DNA of 64,000 nucleotides from Atriophallophorus winterbourni (GCA_013407085.1 JACCGJ010000596.1:39468-103467); one strand, 5' to 3'; positions 13,101 to 24,087 are shown, counted from the stretch's first letter. Notes: generated by a model not told the origin, from the sequence alone. Numbers and translations are program-made.

Positions 13101-15201
13101 AGCTAAACGATGACATTGTCCGACATTCGAAGGAAGCGCGCGTTACAGCTCAGTCGGGAGAAATGCGACAACGAAATGCAGATTATCGATCGAGTAATCA
13201 CCGTCATGTGAATGGCTCAGTGAGTTCACGTTAATCGTTTCGCTTGCATTGCAGGCACTTGATAATCCTCAGCCCAATTTTGAGTAACTGTCAGGGCTGT
13301 ACGGTATATGAAAAAATGTGCCCAGTTCATGGTACTGACGCGCAACTATGCCACATCTCTGAGCTGCACGTAATACCCTACTTAATAGATAACAGAAATG
13401 AGCAGCGCAAGTTTCAGCCCTTATTGCCCTTTAATTTTTGCCCAGGTATTGGCCATCAGACACCAGGTTATCACATCCAGTCGGTATTCTTATGACTATA
13501 GGCTTGTGATTGTCTGTCAGTAATTTATAACAAGTAAAAAAAGAATGAATGGCAGGAAAATTATTTATAAAACCAGTTCATTTCACACATTTTTACTAAG
13601 GTGAAATGGTCGCATTAATGCAAGTATAAAATAGCCCCACGCTCTACTAAGTGTAATTCATACCCAAACGCTAGCCCATGGATCTATAGATTCAGGAATA
13701 AACTATGCTTCTCTTATGTCTTTTGACGCAAATTGAGTTATTATTATTGGCCATAACCATGAACCAAGAACGATGCAACAGTGAATTGAGCTCTTTGAGC
13801 GAATTGGCTACAAAGCTCATCATCAGGATAATTATGTCACACAATCATGATGTGTGGAAGAAAAAGATACGTGTTTAAGATTCCAGTGTTTAAATGTTCC
13901 AACGGGTATACACTGGAAAGGTGAAATTGGATGTGCACACATAAATGCCACCTTACAGAGGGTGCGCATTTCGGTAACAATATAGGGACATCATATGGCA
14001 TCTGATGGTGGTTACGCATGAAAGCTTTTAATCTATGTACGAAAATCGGTCCACAAAGCGATGACACCATTTTCAATCGTAGAGTGCACCAGAAAACAGC
14101 CAAACCGAACAGAAGCTTCGGTTCAGAAGGAAATATGCCATTTTGCGTCCCATGCAATCTATAATGCTACTAGCAGTCTCGCATTCATAAGTGAATTTTA
14201 GGCCGCTTCTAATTATCCGAACAATGATTTCAGAACCGAATGTATGCAATCTCACACCATGGGGTAGACTAAAAAGCCGCGTACCATTTTTGGCACTGGG
14301 TTAAATCCCCTCGCAAAGCGCAATGCTATGATGCATCTACGGCGCCGAAGATAGCTCGGCTACGAACATTGGAGAGCGAATAATCAGGATCCCTACACAC
14401 CAGAAAACGCTATCGCACGAAAATATCCCTTTTAAACAGACTGAAAGGTATAACAGCACTGTACTCAGTCGTAGCACGAAAACTAGTACCCGGAAATGTG
14501 TTTTTTATAAGACCAGTTTCCTAATCATACTTTTGTAATGTCACCGTTTGAACACTACGATTCCGATACACCAAACCATTTTCGTTCACGATCCAAACTA
14601 GTCAGTCATTTAAGGTTTTGTTTCACTATTATAAACTTGAACATTATTTCTCTGTGGTGTCTATTATGATCATGTATTATAAAACGAACGCAGGAATTAT
14701 AATGGATGATTCCAATTTTAGCGCGATAGCACATCCGTGGTCAAACCAAATTCAAGCCTATCGATTCCACAAATAATTACACCCACACCGGAATGGAACC
14801 AATTTGAAGAGATGGGGAATGCCAAGTTTGTTTCGAGTCTTAGCTCAATCTCTACGACCAGTTCCAAATCGAAAAGCGGTTCGTGGGATTCCGGCAGTAG
14901 TCTCGAGCAAGAGACGAAACCACTGCATCCGACTTCAACCACAATTACACTGCTCAGCGAGACACCGAGTCGATACACCGAAAGCAACCAATCAATTGAA
15001 TTGACGTATGCATATCAACCAACAACAAACGAATCACTGAGAAAACGACAAAGTCAACGTAGATCGCAAATAACTTCAACAGAAGAGTCGAAACCCGAAC
15101 AGATTATTGACTCCAATGAAAATGACTGTGAGAGGGTGATATACATAAAGAATGATCGAATAACCACGGCGGACTCTCAACTGCCCAAAATTATTATGTA
15201 A
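6977..15201 (+). CDS. XPR1: XPR1-type phosphate exporter, 3' half, copy 1 (four exons)
   Basis: Multi-exon gene joined as 6977-7180, 10066-10345, 12757-13219 and 14722-15201. Intron phases agree at every junction (1, 2, 0) and the joined frame stays open for 474 residues plus a stop. The product is the C-terminal half of an XPR1/SYG1-family multi-pass plasma-membrane protein that exports inorganic phosphate. Visible EXS-domain motifs are [56 protein letters not shown] and [19 protein letters not shown] followed by EFRAVRDIF. After these comes a ~270-residue hydrophilic Ser/Thr/Gln/Arg-rich tail, longer than and unlike the vertebrate tail. The N-terminal SPX domain and first membrane segments are not visible and must lie left of the window or be missed. 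The first visible exon starts in phase 1, so the gene is partial at its 5' side. Domain identity is very secure; the last exon is less so. Confidence 0.9.
7181..10065 (+). other. XPR1 intron (copy 1), no gene seen
   Basis: It lies between two secure XPR1 exons, with donor GTATGT and acceptor TTCAG. I see only short chance frames and AT-rich unique sequence. The homologous intron is 29692-32574. Confidence 0.8.
10066..10345 (+). CDS. XPR1: XPR1 copy 1 exon: central EXS domain
   Basis: The acceptor TTCAG ends at 10065 and the donor is ATCAG|GTAAGG. The exon enters in phase 1, completing a Gly codon with the previous exon, and leaves in phase 2. It encodes [16 protein letters not shown] and [17 protein letters not shown], aligned with the most conserved part of EXS. 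Confidence 0.93.
10890..11035 (-). mobile_element. CR1-like LINE C-terminal scrap (copy 1)
   Basis: The minus-strand frame reads [19 protein letters not shown] and [14 protein letters not shown]. This aligns with the segment following the RT end of the CR1-like element at 24626-24976 (GLFKSHIPDKTVAVTFTQSV). It is a truncated second member of the same family. Confidence 0.5.
11090..11940 (+). mobile_element. Decayed RTE-like LINE, RT C-terminal half (copy 1)
   Basis: Two frames, 11044-11553 and 11641-11940, form the end of a non-LTR reverse transcriptase. Motifs are [67 protein letters not shown] and [17 protein letters not shown]. The catalytic F-A-D-D is FAGE ([11 protein letters not shown]). 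A TAA stop at 11551-11553 replaces the Tyr of the LLYG motif. It lies in sense orientation inside the XPR1 intron 10346-12756. Confidence 0.85.
12757..13219 (+). CDS. XPR1: XPR1 copy 1 exon: end of EXS domain and start of tail
   Basis: The acceptor TTTTAG ends at 12756. The first base completes an Arg codon and gives [19 protein letters not shown], the hallmark end of EXS. The conserved part stops at about IRPE, followed by a Asn/Ser/Gln/Arg-rich tail. The proposed donor is CTCA|GTGAGT in phase 0. Without splicing there, the frame would close at a TAA ending at 13234, so a shorter isoform is possible. Confidence 0.88.
13235..14721 (+). other. XPR1 last intron (copy 1), with copy-specific indels
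   Basis: No exon was recognised. A ~120 bp stretch near 13334-13470 is absent from the second copy. The second copy instead carries ~255 extra bases at about 36225-36490. Confidence 0.55.
14722..15201 (+). CDS. XPR1: XPR1 copy 1 probable terminal exon (Ser/Thr-rich tail)
   Basis: The acceptor ATTTTAG ends at 14721. The frame enters in phase 0, matching the donor at 13220, and stays open for 159 residues rich in Ser, Thr, Gln and Glu, ending ATG TAA at 15196-15201. The stop lies inside GTAAGT (15198-15203), so a splice donor to a further exon is an alternative to termination. Both copies keep the frame open. The region lacks a recognised domain; assignment to XPR1 rests on phase, order and strand. 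Confidence 0.7.
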   Translation, partial: RDSTSVVKPNSSLSIPQIITPTPEWNQFEEMGNAKFVSSLSSISTTSSKSKSGSWDSGSSLEQETKPLHPTSTTITLLSETPSRYTESNQSIELTYAYQPTTNESLRKRQSQRRSQITSTEESKPEQIIDSNENDCERVIYIKNDRITTADSQLPKIIM

Positions 15202-15324
15202 GTTGAATGTTTTATCTACTTGCAATTACTTAGAGTTTGTAAGAGCTATGATTCGAAAGTAAACATAACGAGTGGTTGGGCCAACAACGCGACTCAAATG
15301 TGCCAGTCTAAAAAATCATGAATG

Positions 15325-15560
15325 ATTCACCGCGATCGATCAAGCGGTGGACGGTAGAACATGCCATAAGGAGCGGGATTACAAAGGTGTCGGTCGGCGG
15401 TTCGAGTCTCATTCGAGGAAAACAGTATGCACTGCTAAGCTCAAGCAAGAGCGAAACTCGAGCCCAGCGCTTCCATTGTGGACCGTCATGATTAGCATTG
15501 TGTATATTTCGAAGGACTTGGTACTAATGAGTAGTCACAAACATTATGAGTTAATACCAC
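15325..15560 (+). repeat. Candidate tRNA-related SINE downstream of XPR1 (copy 1)
   Basis: It contains a B-box-like GGTTCGAGTC (15399-15408), preceded ~55 bases upstream by an A-box-like AAGCGGTGGACGGTAGAAC. A conserved body follows, beginning AACAGTATGCACTGC. It looks like a pol III-derived repeat. It does not fold as a clean tRNA: the T-stem flanks do not pair. Confidence 0.4.
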
Positions 15561-15829
15561 GCAGCCACGTGATAGTATCTACGATCATCATACCGAAATT
15601 TACACACAAAACTGAAAACAAAAACAATAGCTTTGAAGGCAGTTACTGCATACCATTAGCAGGGGCAGTATTAAACCGGCAGCAAATAACGAAGTGCAAC
15701 ACGATAAAATTTCCTGAACAGGTAGAGGACGGGAATTAAAACGCTGCGAGTTTTGCCAAAGTGTGAGAAGACACGCGGATTTAAAATGTATTCCATCAAG
15801 GTTCGCGAAAGAATAGTTTGGTTTACACT

Positions 15830-16680
15830 GTCACGCATCCTAACTATCTTTCATCGCCGTTCCACTAGACAATATACAAGATTTGACAGACGCTGAGGTG
15901 TGTACTCGAAGACCTCCACTCAGCACGGTTTTGAGACATCCTTGAGCATAAGTGGTCATAGCTCATCTTAAAGACCCCAGCCTGGAAGAAGGACTTCGCC
16001 GAATAAAGTTATTGAAGTCGTTGGCTGCCTGTGTCGTAGCGGTTTAACCACACCAAGAAATACGTAAATCGGGATGCGGCCTCGGCAAAAGAATACATCT
16101 TCGAGGTCGGTTACTTAGCACCCGAAAAATATTACCCATCCAGCATAGCATGTGCATGTTGATCGGCCTCATTATATTAGCACGGACAGTAGCAGCTAAC
16201 TGGTGATTTTTCAAAGTAATCTAATTTTTGAAGGCATCGGGCTTACTCATTTGTGTTTCGCACTTGTACAGCAACACAGCCCTAAATCTCGCTTCGTAGA
16301 CGCACTACATGGATAGTGGAGATAGCCCTTCCTAGCGTTAATGTTGACCAAGATTTCAGAATCACAGTGATTTTAGAAATGCGCGTGCCGTAACTGTCAT
16401 CTAACGATCCCAAATTATCAATAAAACTACCGAGATACATGACAATCTATAGTTTAAAGCGCCTGTTTTTCAAGTAATAAAGCATCTGATAAATTGTTGC
16501 TGTAATCCTTAACACATGCAGCAGTGAAGATAAAGTGTACTCTGAATTTTAAAATACCTTTGACCATCAATCTATTAATTAAGACATTCTGATCTAACGA
16601 ATCAAATGCACTTTTGAAGTAACATGACCATTGCTGATTATCGATAAGTACGGCTTTGCTATATTTTGTATTTCTCATAA
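15830..16680 (-). mobile_element. Decayed RTE-like LINE between XPR1 and kinectin-like gene (copy 1)
   Basis: The minus strand reads FKSAFDSLDQNVLINRLM (RT motif A region, 16454-16678), then MYLGSFIDNLGSLDD and traces of the post-RT region. It has many stops and an internal deletion between the RT core and the YLGS motif. It lies in the short interval between the convergent 3' ends of the two host genes. Confidence 0.7.
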
Positions 16681-17630
16681 CTGTCTAGGCCTGGGAAACA
16701 TGACAGTATAATTGTGTGGTTAAAAATCGGGAGGGCATGATAACTACACTACTTCTACTCGATGGACGCTAACACTCTATTGCTGAAGGTTTACTAACCC
16801 GGCTGTTTTGACAGATCAAATTTTGTTCCTTTTAAATAAAGAAATAACACGCTACTGCTAACGTTAACACCCAACTGTTTCGATTTTCCAAGAGAAGCGT
16901 GGGCGTTATTATCATCGACCGATCACTGCTCTTTGAATCACTCACCAAAAGTGCTATGCACCAAATGTCTGCCCTGACTGGTACCTCTTCATGAACACAG
17001 CTCGGGAATGGCAAGTTGAGACCAATTAATTATTATTCGGATACGTCTATCGTGCAGATAAGTGGTAGTTTGCAGTATCACGCCCATCACAAGATCTCAA
17101 AATCAGTTGCAAGGTAATCATTCCACGAAATTATTTCAATTTTTACAATTCCATTTCAGGATTTCAGGTGACAAGCAACTAGAAGGTTATGAGAATCCGC
17201 GAAAGGCAGCACAATGACAGTTAACCGCCTTGCGCCCGTTCGCTTTCCAATATTTTTTTCACTCAGGATCTTTCTACAACCAGATCTGTAATATTTTTTA
17301 AAAACTTTCTTATGCCGTGCGTTTTTATCATGTAAATTCAGTGCATCGGATCAATGGTGAATGCAGATCGACGGTGGCACCTAGGTACTTGCTGCTATAG
17401 CCGCAATAAAACACGACTTCAACAATGCAACAACAGCTTTTGTTTCCCACATGCATGCAAAATAAAAGTAGAGAGCTCAGAACACGATCAGAGATTCATT
17501 TTCCGAACCCAATAATTAACAGCTTATTCGCATCGTTAATAATTGAGTTGCTCAAACGATGACTTAATTAGTGTGCGTGTTCGCATTGAATCTAGATTTC
17601 AGAAACGGAACTAATTGTGGCGTAGGGACA

Positions 17631-17720
17631 TCAAACTTCCATTTGCCTACTTGAGATCGGGCGCGGACTGGCCACAGCCATTGTTTTTACCCAATAAACG
17701 TTTTCGAAAACAAACGAGTT
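17631..17720 (-). CDS. Kinectin-like terminal exon, copy 1
   Basis: 29 codons plus TGA, acceptor TTATTTCAAG. One synonymous difference from the exon at 40207-40296. Confidence 0.66.
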   Translation of the reverse strand, partial: NSFVFENVYWVKTMAVASPRPISSRQMEV

Positions 17721-20502
17721 CTTGAAATAACACGAGATTCGACAAAACAGTGAAAGAACACGATAAAACAGGTAAAACAAGTGACATTTGCGCGCTCTCA
17801 AACACACTACGTCATGGATTGACTCGCATGCGGTTATGTTAGCAAGACTAGAGTATACAGTGAACAAACAAGTTAACTGGAGCACGCAGATTGTTCAGAT
17901 GCGAAGTTTTCGATTAGTGTTCCATTCTGCTCTGATGTGACGGAAGAGGGAATCACATATTGCTGCAATGAAAAGTGAAAGTAAGACGATGTTACATTTG
18001 AGGGAATGTATTGTGGATCGAATGGGGAAAAACGATTTTGTGCTAAGCAGATGGTTGAAACGTTGTTCGAACAACATAGCACGTGATGCGTTGTGGCTAG
18101 AACGGTACTAGAATTGGTAACATTAGAATGATCAGACTAGACCACCTACCTTTAGTAAAAGAGATGACTGAAAACTTCGTCATAAACAAATCTTATGTTT
18201 GCAAGTATGCTATCCATCAGTGCGAAGATTCTTCTAGCACTGCAATTGCTGGTTTAACGCAGCCAAAACTATTGATGAAAAATCGAGGATAAATCCACTT
18301 TTGCAACTTGAAATCGAGATTCATGTGGAGACTAAGTTAAGTCCCACAATCTGTATAGTACTTCTGTGCTGTGCGGCTAACACTGTGCTAAATTGATTGG
18401 CCAGGGGTTGTGAGCTGTATGCTGAAACACGCTGGAGTCTCACTACCATCTTTATTCTCTATTTCTCATATCTGTTGAGGCCTGGGCAACCTGGCAGTAA
18501 TATCGCCCACGTGCAGTCTCTGACTGTGCGGCACTTTGCCTGGATCAGGCTTATGCTTTCATACCATACCATACACACAATCTGTGCAATGCAACACCGG
18601 TAAGTGTTTTGAACATTTTTTGCAACATCCAAATAACTACACCATGGTCAATTATTGTTTGAAACCAGAATTTATGAATGAATAGTATATGGCGTTCGAA
18701 AGGCAGAACGGAAGTCAAACGGTGATTGTACAAAATCCTAAAATGATACGGATACATAAAAAGCACAGTGTGTAATCCTCGGGTAGCAACCGCCGACTTA
18801 TTACTATCGGGTGCAGGACTTATAGTAGACACGAGCCTCGTGTAACTGCAAGTTGTATAGCAGCCACACAAACAAGAGAAACAGTTACGATTTTGATAAC
18901 CTCAAATTGGCTGAGGCCCTCCGAGAATGGCTGGGCGCAATGTAAGTTGATCTGAAGATTCATCGACGAAAATTTTCTAAAGGGTCACCAAGGGGTCAAA
19001 CAACTCAAGCCAACCCGCTGCCTTGTGGGTTAACACTAATTGTTCTGCTAGGCGACCGAACAGTATCCTAGCGCACACACAGCAACTGCCAAAATAACTC
19101 AATTGTGCATCGACCGTCGCGCATGATAAACCGGGTCACCATACATTCGAATGCAACGGGGCGGGTGAGTTCAAAAATCGAATAACTTACCTTGGTTGTT
19201 GAATCCCAGGATGCATCAGAAACTTGTGAATCCCCACCATCAACTAGCACAGCATCGAAATCAGAGTCGACTTCTTTGGTATGAGCCGCGCGTGGCTGAA
19301 AAAGTGCAGGGGTAAAATGTTGCAATTGAGTAAAATGTTAAGACTCAGTTTATTCATCAAGTGAAATTTGGACGTAACGAATTTTAGATAAATTGTTTTG
19401 TCACTGCAAATCGGATAGACGAAAACAGACAGGCTACCTCACCCCTGACGTTTACACACTAATCAGTCAAGCACCAGAAAACCATCCCTTTGGTTGGAAC
19501 ATGAACGGCAGGTTAACGTACAGAAGCGATAAACTATTTTACGCATACAACGTTGGTAGAAAAAACATAAATAATCTCTGGTATACTTCTGAACCGGTTT
19601 AAAGTCACTTTAATTTATTAACAGCGAATCTAATAAACATTGAAATAAAGACGGAGGTTGCAGTGTCATAGAGGGAGAAGAAGAAGGACAGTTTTATACC
19701 ACAGGAACAGGGTTTTGGCAATGACAACGATGATGGTTGAATAAATTTCCCAATCATGCAGATCTTGCCATCGTGAACATTAATTGGCCCGTTTGTGGTC
19801 GGCCTCGAGTAAAATGTTGCGAGACAAAGGAGAGGGTAAACATTCTCCGGATTTAAGGTTATTAGGTTGAATGCTCAAATTTTTGAAAATTTTCCAGCAG
19901 AACGCGTCTCTTATAATCACGGACAATTGAATTCAGCCCTGAGGCCGTAGGTGTGATCCTGCGTGACCGAATAGAACTGTGTCTACTAACAAAAGGAGAC
20001 AGGAAGACGAGTCAGTGACGCATTATAACCAGTGTGTATGCTTCGGGAAGGTGAAGCTTGAGCTGCTTAAGATCACCTGAACGCACCGAACATTAAAAAA
20101 CAAGTTGAATCTATCACTAAATGAAGAGTACAAAGGATAGGAAATTGGTTGTGAATAAGTTGTCTCAATCGCTAACAGATGTAGCTCTGCTAAAAACGTG
20201 GTGTGTTTGTTTTCTGCAGATGTAAGCAGGATGCATGAACAACTAACGGTTACGTGTAACATTCACGTGGGTGAAAACTCTAAAAGAACATTACCGCTGA
20301 CCCCAAAACAAATAGTAACAATAAACAAAACAGGACTTTAACGTACAGCTCTGGAGTAAACAAACAGATGGAAGTCCGCATTCTGTTAAACAGGTATTGG
20401 TTGAATATAGGCGAACGTAATCGTACTTACCATAGATCTCTCGGAGTTACGGTCAAAATTGGTTGTATCTGGCTGCATGGAATTTGAATTCGAAGAGCAG
20501 AC
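17631..20502 (-). CDS. Kinectin-like gene, duplicated 3' exons only (copy 1)
   Basis: Three exons (20502-20431, 19295-19191, 17720-17631) repeat the last three exons of the gene whose complete copy lies at 40207-57639. Splice sites and frame are intact. To the right the copy runs into the 1000-N gap, so its coiled-coil and membrane-anchor exons are absent here. If the duplication is an assembly artefact, these are allelic exons of the same gene. If it is real, this is a 5'-truncated pseudogene copy. Confidence 0.75.
18345..18575 (-). repeat. Short interspersed repeat SR-A, full-length (copy 1)
   Basis: A member of a ~230-250 bp family that recurs at least 15 times in this window on both strands. 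In forward orientation it reads GCACAAGCCTGATCCAGGC, then AAGTGCCGCACAGTCAGAGA, GGGCTAAGATACTGTCAGGTTGCC (given here only in part) and finally CAGCTCACTACCGGTGGCC. Its flanks carry CATACAT repeats. It has a GGTAGTGAG/CTCACTACC inverted repeat inside and no protein. Confidence 0.8.
19191..19295 (-). CDS. Kinectin-like exon 11, copy 1
   Basis: 35 codons with donor ACCAAG|GTAAGT and acceptor CTTTTTCAG, identical to the exon at 41767-41871. It lies inside a block that is identical between the two copies. Confidence 0.77.
20431..20502 (-). CDS. Kinectin-like exon 10, copy 1
   Basis: The donor is CTATG|GTAAGT and the acceptor TTCAAG; 24 codons, with Arg where the other copy has Asn. Confidence 0.75.
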
Positions 20503-20594
20503 CTTGAATGTGAAAAGAAGAGGGGTAATCAGATATAACGAGAAAGAAACCTGAGAGAATAAAAAGATTGAAATGAATCATACAACTACTAAAT

Positions 20595-20690
20595 ATGTAT
20601 GATGTATGAAAGCACAAGCCTGATACAGGCAAAGTGCCGAACAGTCAGGTTGCTCAGGCCTAGACAGATATGAGAAAGGAAACAGAGAAT
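20595..20690 (+). repeat. SR-A repeat, 5' part (copy 1)
   Basis: It reads ATGTATGAAAGCACAAGCC, the GATACAGGCAAAGTGCCG block and CAGGCCTAGACAGATATGAG, with an internal deletion. Confidence 0.75.
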
Positions 20691-21162
20691 AACAGTAATA
20701 ACACTGAACTAATGATTACGCATAAAAATGCACGTTAATTTAGATGAGTAAGTAAATGCTCAAGTCTAATCTCAGTCGACTGGCATTCTGCGACAGTGCA
20801 ACACTTGTACTAAGCATTGGAATTCATACAATCGTCAAATATGTGGTTAACAGACAAAATTTCCGCTATTACGACAATAATTTTGGTAGAAATAAGTGGG
20901 AACCGTTTTTCATGTAACCTTCCGTTTCCGACACAGAGGATTTGTCACACACAAAGTAAAGGTTACAACGGGGAATGGCGTAAATAGCACTCCACACATC
21001 ATCCGCAGTTTACCCCACCGTTGAACAACCTATAGAAAATCTAGGGTTTTCAAGTCACTTAAGCATACCGATAATCACTTTACCTACTTGACTAGTGCAG
21101 TGTGTCATTCAAGGGAACGCGATCACAGTCGATTAAGACTGTATGTAAAACGTCATGTTGAA

Positions 21163-21215
21163 GCCGACTCATCCTCCAGGAGGAGATAGTCGCACAAAAG
21201 TAAAGTAAAGTAAGT
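21163..21215 (+). mobile_element. RTE 3' tail (copy 1)
   Basis: It reads GCCGACTCATCCTCCAGG, then AGGAGATAGTCGCACAAAAG and (TAAAG)n. The same tail ends the RTE-like element at 63057 and recurs at 43746 and 59340, so it marks the 3' end of a severely 5'-truncated RTE insertion. Confidence 0.65.
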
Positions 21216-21254
21216 CATGTCCAAGCTCGTGAAGAGCAGATACAGCTCTTGGCT

Positions 21255-22254
21255 NNNNNNNNNNNNNNNNNNNNNNNNNNNNNNNNNNNNNNNNNNNNNN
21301 NNNNNNNNNNNNNNNNNNNNNNNNNNNNNNNNNNNNNNNNNNNNNNNNNNNNNNNNNNNNNNNNNNNNNNNNNNNNNNNNNNNNNNNNNNNNNNNNNNNN
21401 NNNNNNNNNNNNNNNNNNNNNNNNNNNNNNNNNNNNNNNNNNNNNNNNNNNNNNNNNNNNNNNNNNNNNNNNNNNNNNNNNNNNNNNNNNNNNNNNNNNN
21501 NNNNNNNNNNNNNNNNNNNNNNNNNNNNNNNNNNNNNNNNNNNNNNNNNNNNNNNNNNNNNNNNNNNNNNNNNNNNNNNNNNNNNNNNNNNNNNNNNNNN
21601 NNNNNNNNNNNNNNNNNNNNNNNNNNNNNNNNNNNNNNNNNNNNNNNNNNNNNNNNNNNNNNNNNNNNNNNNNNNNNNNNNNNNNNNNNNNNNNNNNNNN
21701 NNNNNNNNNNNNNNNNNNNNNNNNNNNNNNNNNNNNNNNNNNNNNNNNNNNNNNNNNNNNNNNNNNNNNNNNNNNNNNNNNNNNNNNNNNNNNNNNNNNN
21801 NNNNNNNNNNNNNNNNNNNNNNNNNNNNNNNNNNNNNNNNNNNNNNNNNNNNNNNNNNNNNNNNNNNNNNNNNNNNNNNNNNNNNNNNNNNNNNNNNNNN
21901 NNNNNNNNNNNNNNNNNNNNNNNNNNNNNNNNNNNNNNNNNNNNNNNNNNNNNNNNNNNNNNNNNNNNNNNNNNNNNNNNNNNNNNNNNNNNNNNNNNNN
22001 NNNNNNNNNNNNNNNNNNNNNNNNNNNNNNNNNNNNNNNNNNNNNNNNNNNNNNNNNNNNNNNNNNNNNNNNNNNNNNNNNNNNNNNNNNNNNNNNNNNN
22101 NNNNNNNNNNNNNNNNNNNNNNNNNNNNNNNNNNNNNNNNNNNNNNNNNNNNNNNNNNNNNNNNNNNNNNNNNNNNNNNNNNNNNNNNNNNNNNNNNNNN
22201 NNNNNNNNNNNNNNNNNNNNNNNNNNNNNNNNNNNNNNNNNNNNNNNNNNNNNN
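21255..22254. other. Assembly gap of exactly 1000 N
   Basis: The run of N is exactly 1000 long, a round number typical of a placeholder for a gap of unknown size. Open frames spanning it are meaningless. Confidence 0.99.
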
Positions 22255-24087
22255 GTTGAATACGCTGTGTCTCATGTCCCGAAAATTGACTGCGTTTCGG
22301 TAAATTTCGTCTTACGTATAGAATCGCAACTGTGGAATCAGGCAAAGCGCCACAGGGTCATTGAATACATATGGGCATGGGCACACTTGGGCTGCTCACA
22401 CTTAAAGATAAATTCAGGAAAACTTTAACGAAAATGATGCTACAAATAATTCTCAATTGCAGCCAACCCATCATTGCGTTAGATATTCCATCTAAAATGC
22501 GAATGATCATTCTATAATTGAAATTAAATTTTGAAGCAGTTAGACTATGCCTCGTCGCTTTAAAGTTATGCGAAATTTCGCTTCACCTGTTCACATACAC
22601 GTTTATTCGATTCTTTGACCCCATACCTTGATAATACTGATGCAAATTTAGGCATCCTTAGTTGCGGAATTATCAAAGTCAAATTAGTGCATTCTTTTAG
22701 GGTCCGATCAGCATTCAACTGTGCGACAAGAGAACCAAGCGTCCTGTTTGTGATGTAGACTGCGTTGAGTAGCGTGACTGTCTGCATTTGACATGTTTCT
22801 GTATGATAAGCTTGATCAGATTAAACTAATTTTCTTAGGGGAACCTTCTTCATGACTGAATGTGGTGTATCGTGGTACATTGCGTTCGACCATAGTAAAC
22901 ACATTCGGGTAGCGGCCAAAATTCAACGGTCAAGTCTGGTCAATTTAATTATTGGCTAACCTGGATTACCATTATGACGTGCCAAATGACCTTTAAAAGT
23001 TATAAAAACGTGATCTATTAAAATGATTGCATTAAAGGCAAGGTCGTTTAGTAGATGAAATGAACAGTATGACCATTCATTGATCCGATTTCAACAAAAT
23101 ATTTCTGTTTCAGCACTGACTAAAGGAATTTTCGTCATCTCGTACACACCGCAAACAAATCTGTCGAGTATTCAAGAATTTAGCTACAAAAGCTTATGCA
23201 ACACAACAGGGTTATGGTGGGAATGAAAATGTGAAAAATAATCGCATTTAACTATATATCACGAATGCTGTCCTTTTGAATAATTAGATCCAATTTCGCC
23301 CTAAGAATCGCTATAAACGGAGAATCCATCATGAGTTATAGGTAGGGAATTCCGGAAATATAGAGCTTATAAAATGAAAGGCAGCCACAATCAATACGTA
23401 AACTTGGGATGTCGATGGAAAAAGTATGTCCACATGTTACTTTCTCACTACAATCTTGAAACTAATGTGTTAGTGGGTATCTTACGGCAGACACAATTTC
23501 ATAGGTAAAAATATTATCACGCCGGATACTCCTTTGATTAAAGTCGCTAAGAGCATGCCTTCGCAGTCTTTCATTGTACGGAATATTACGAAGACCATCA
23601 CTAACTTGATCGCTGTGTGATAAATGTTATCAGAGGGGAGTATTTTTCCGCAGCCACGAAGCCTAGACCCTTATCGTATATTCCATCATTAGACGAAGAT
23701 AGACGTTCTTTATTCTTGGTAACATTACTGGTAAAAATGTCAGAAATATTCTTAGAAATATCCCTAAATGTGTTGGACTTTCTAAAATCATATTTGCATT
23801 GAACTGTTCTATTTAGCTTTTCAGTAATTCACACTCCAAGGTCAGTTTCATGAAAAGCGTTCTGATCCTAATCGATATGTCCAAGGAAAATTCTTGCCAA
23901 GCATCTTAGCATATCGATTGGGAACCGAAAGCTGATAGCTAATATTCGGAAGTGTCACATAGATATCTGTTGCGCGGTGACTTGTAACACGCGCTAACTC
24001 GAGAATTTTGTCTCAATTTTTGTATGGCAGTGATCGTTTACTTGCCAGTTCGTAGCCGTTCGCTGAATAATATCGTAGATCAAGGAT

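Larger units (their letters stand above)
1..21254. repeat. Left copy of a ~21.5 kb duplicated segment
   Basis: From position 51 this stretch aligns collinearly with 22255-43834 along its whole length. Coding exons, repeats and introns lie in the same order and orientation, with scattered substitutions and small indels. The offset drifts from 22204 at the left to about 22590 at the right because of a few larger indels. The copy ends at the gap. Confidence 0.97.

Noticed and set aside
12810..13106. 98-codon frame overlapping the XPR1 exon
   Set aside because: It is an out-of-frame shadow of the EXS/tail exon 12757-13219.
18551..18871. 106-codon minus-strand frame
   Set aside because: It overlaps the SR-A repeat and unique intron sequence of the kinectin-like gene, with no domain and no splice fit.
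21169..22428. Open frames of 336-403 codons spanning the gap
   Set aside because: They consist almost entirely of N and carry no information.
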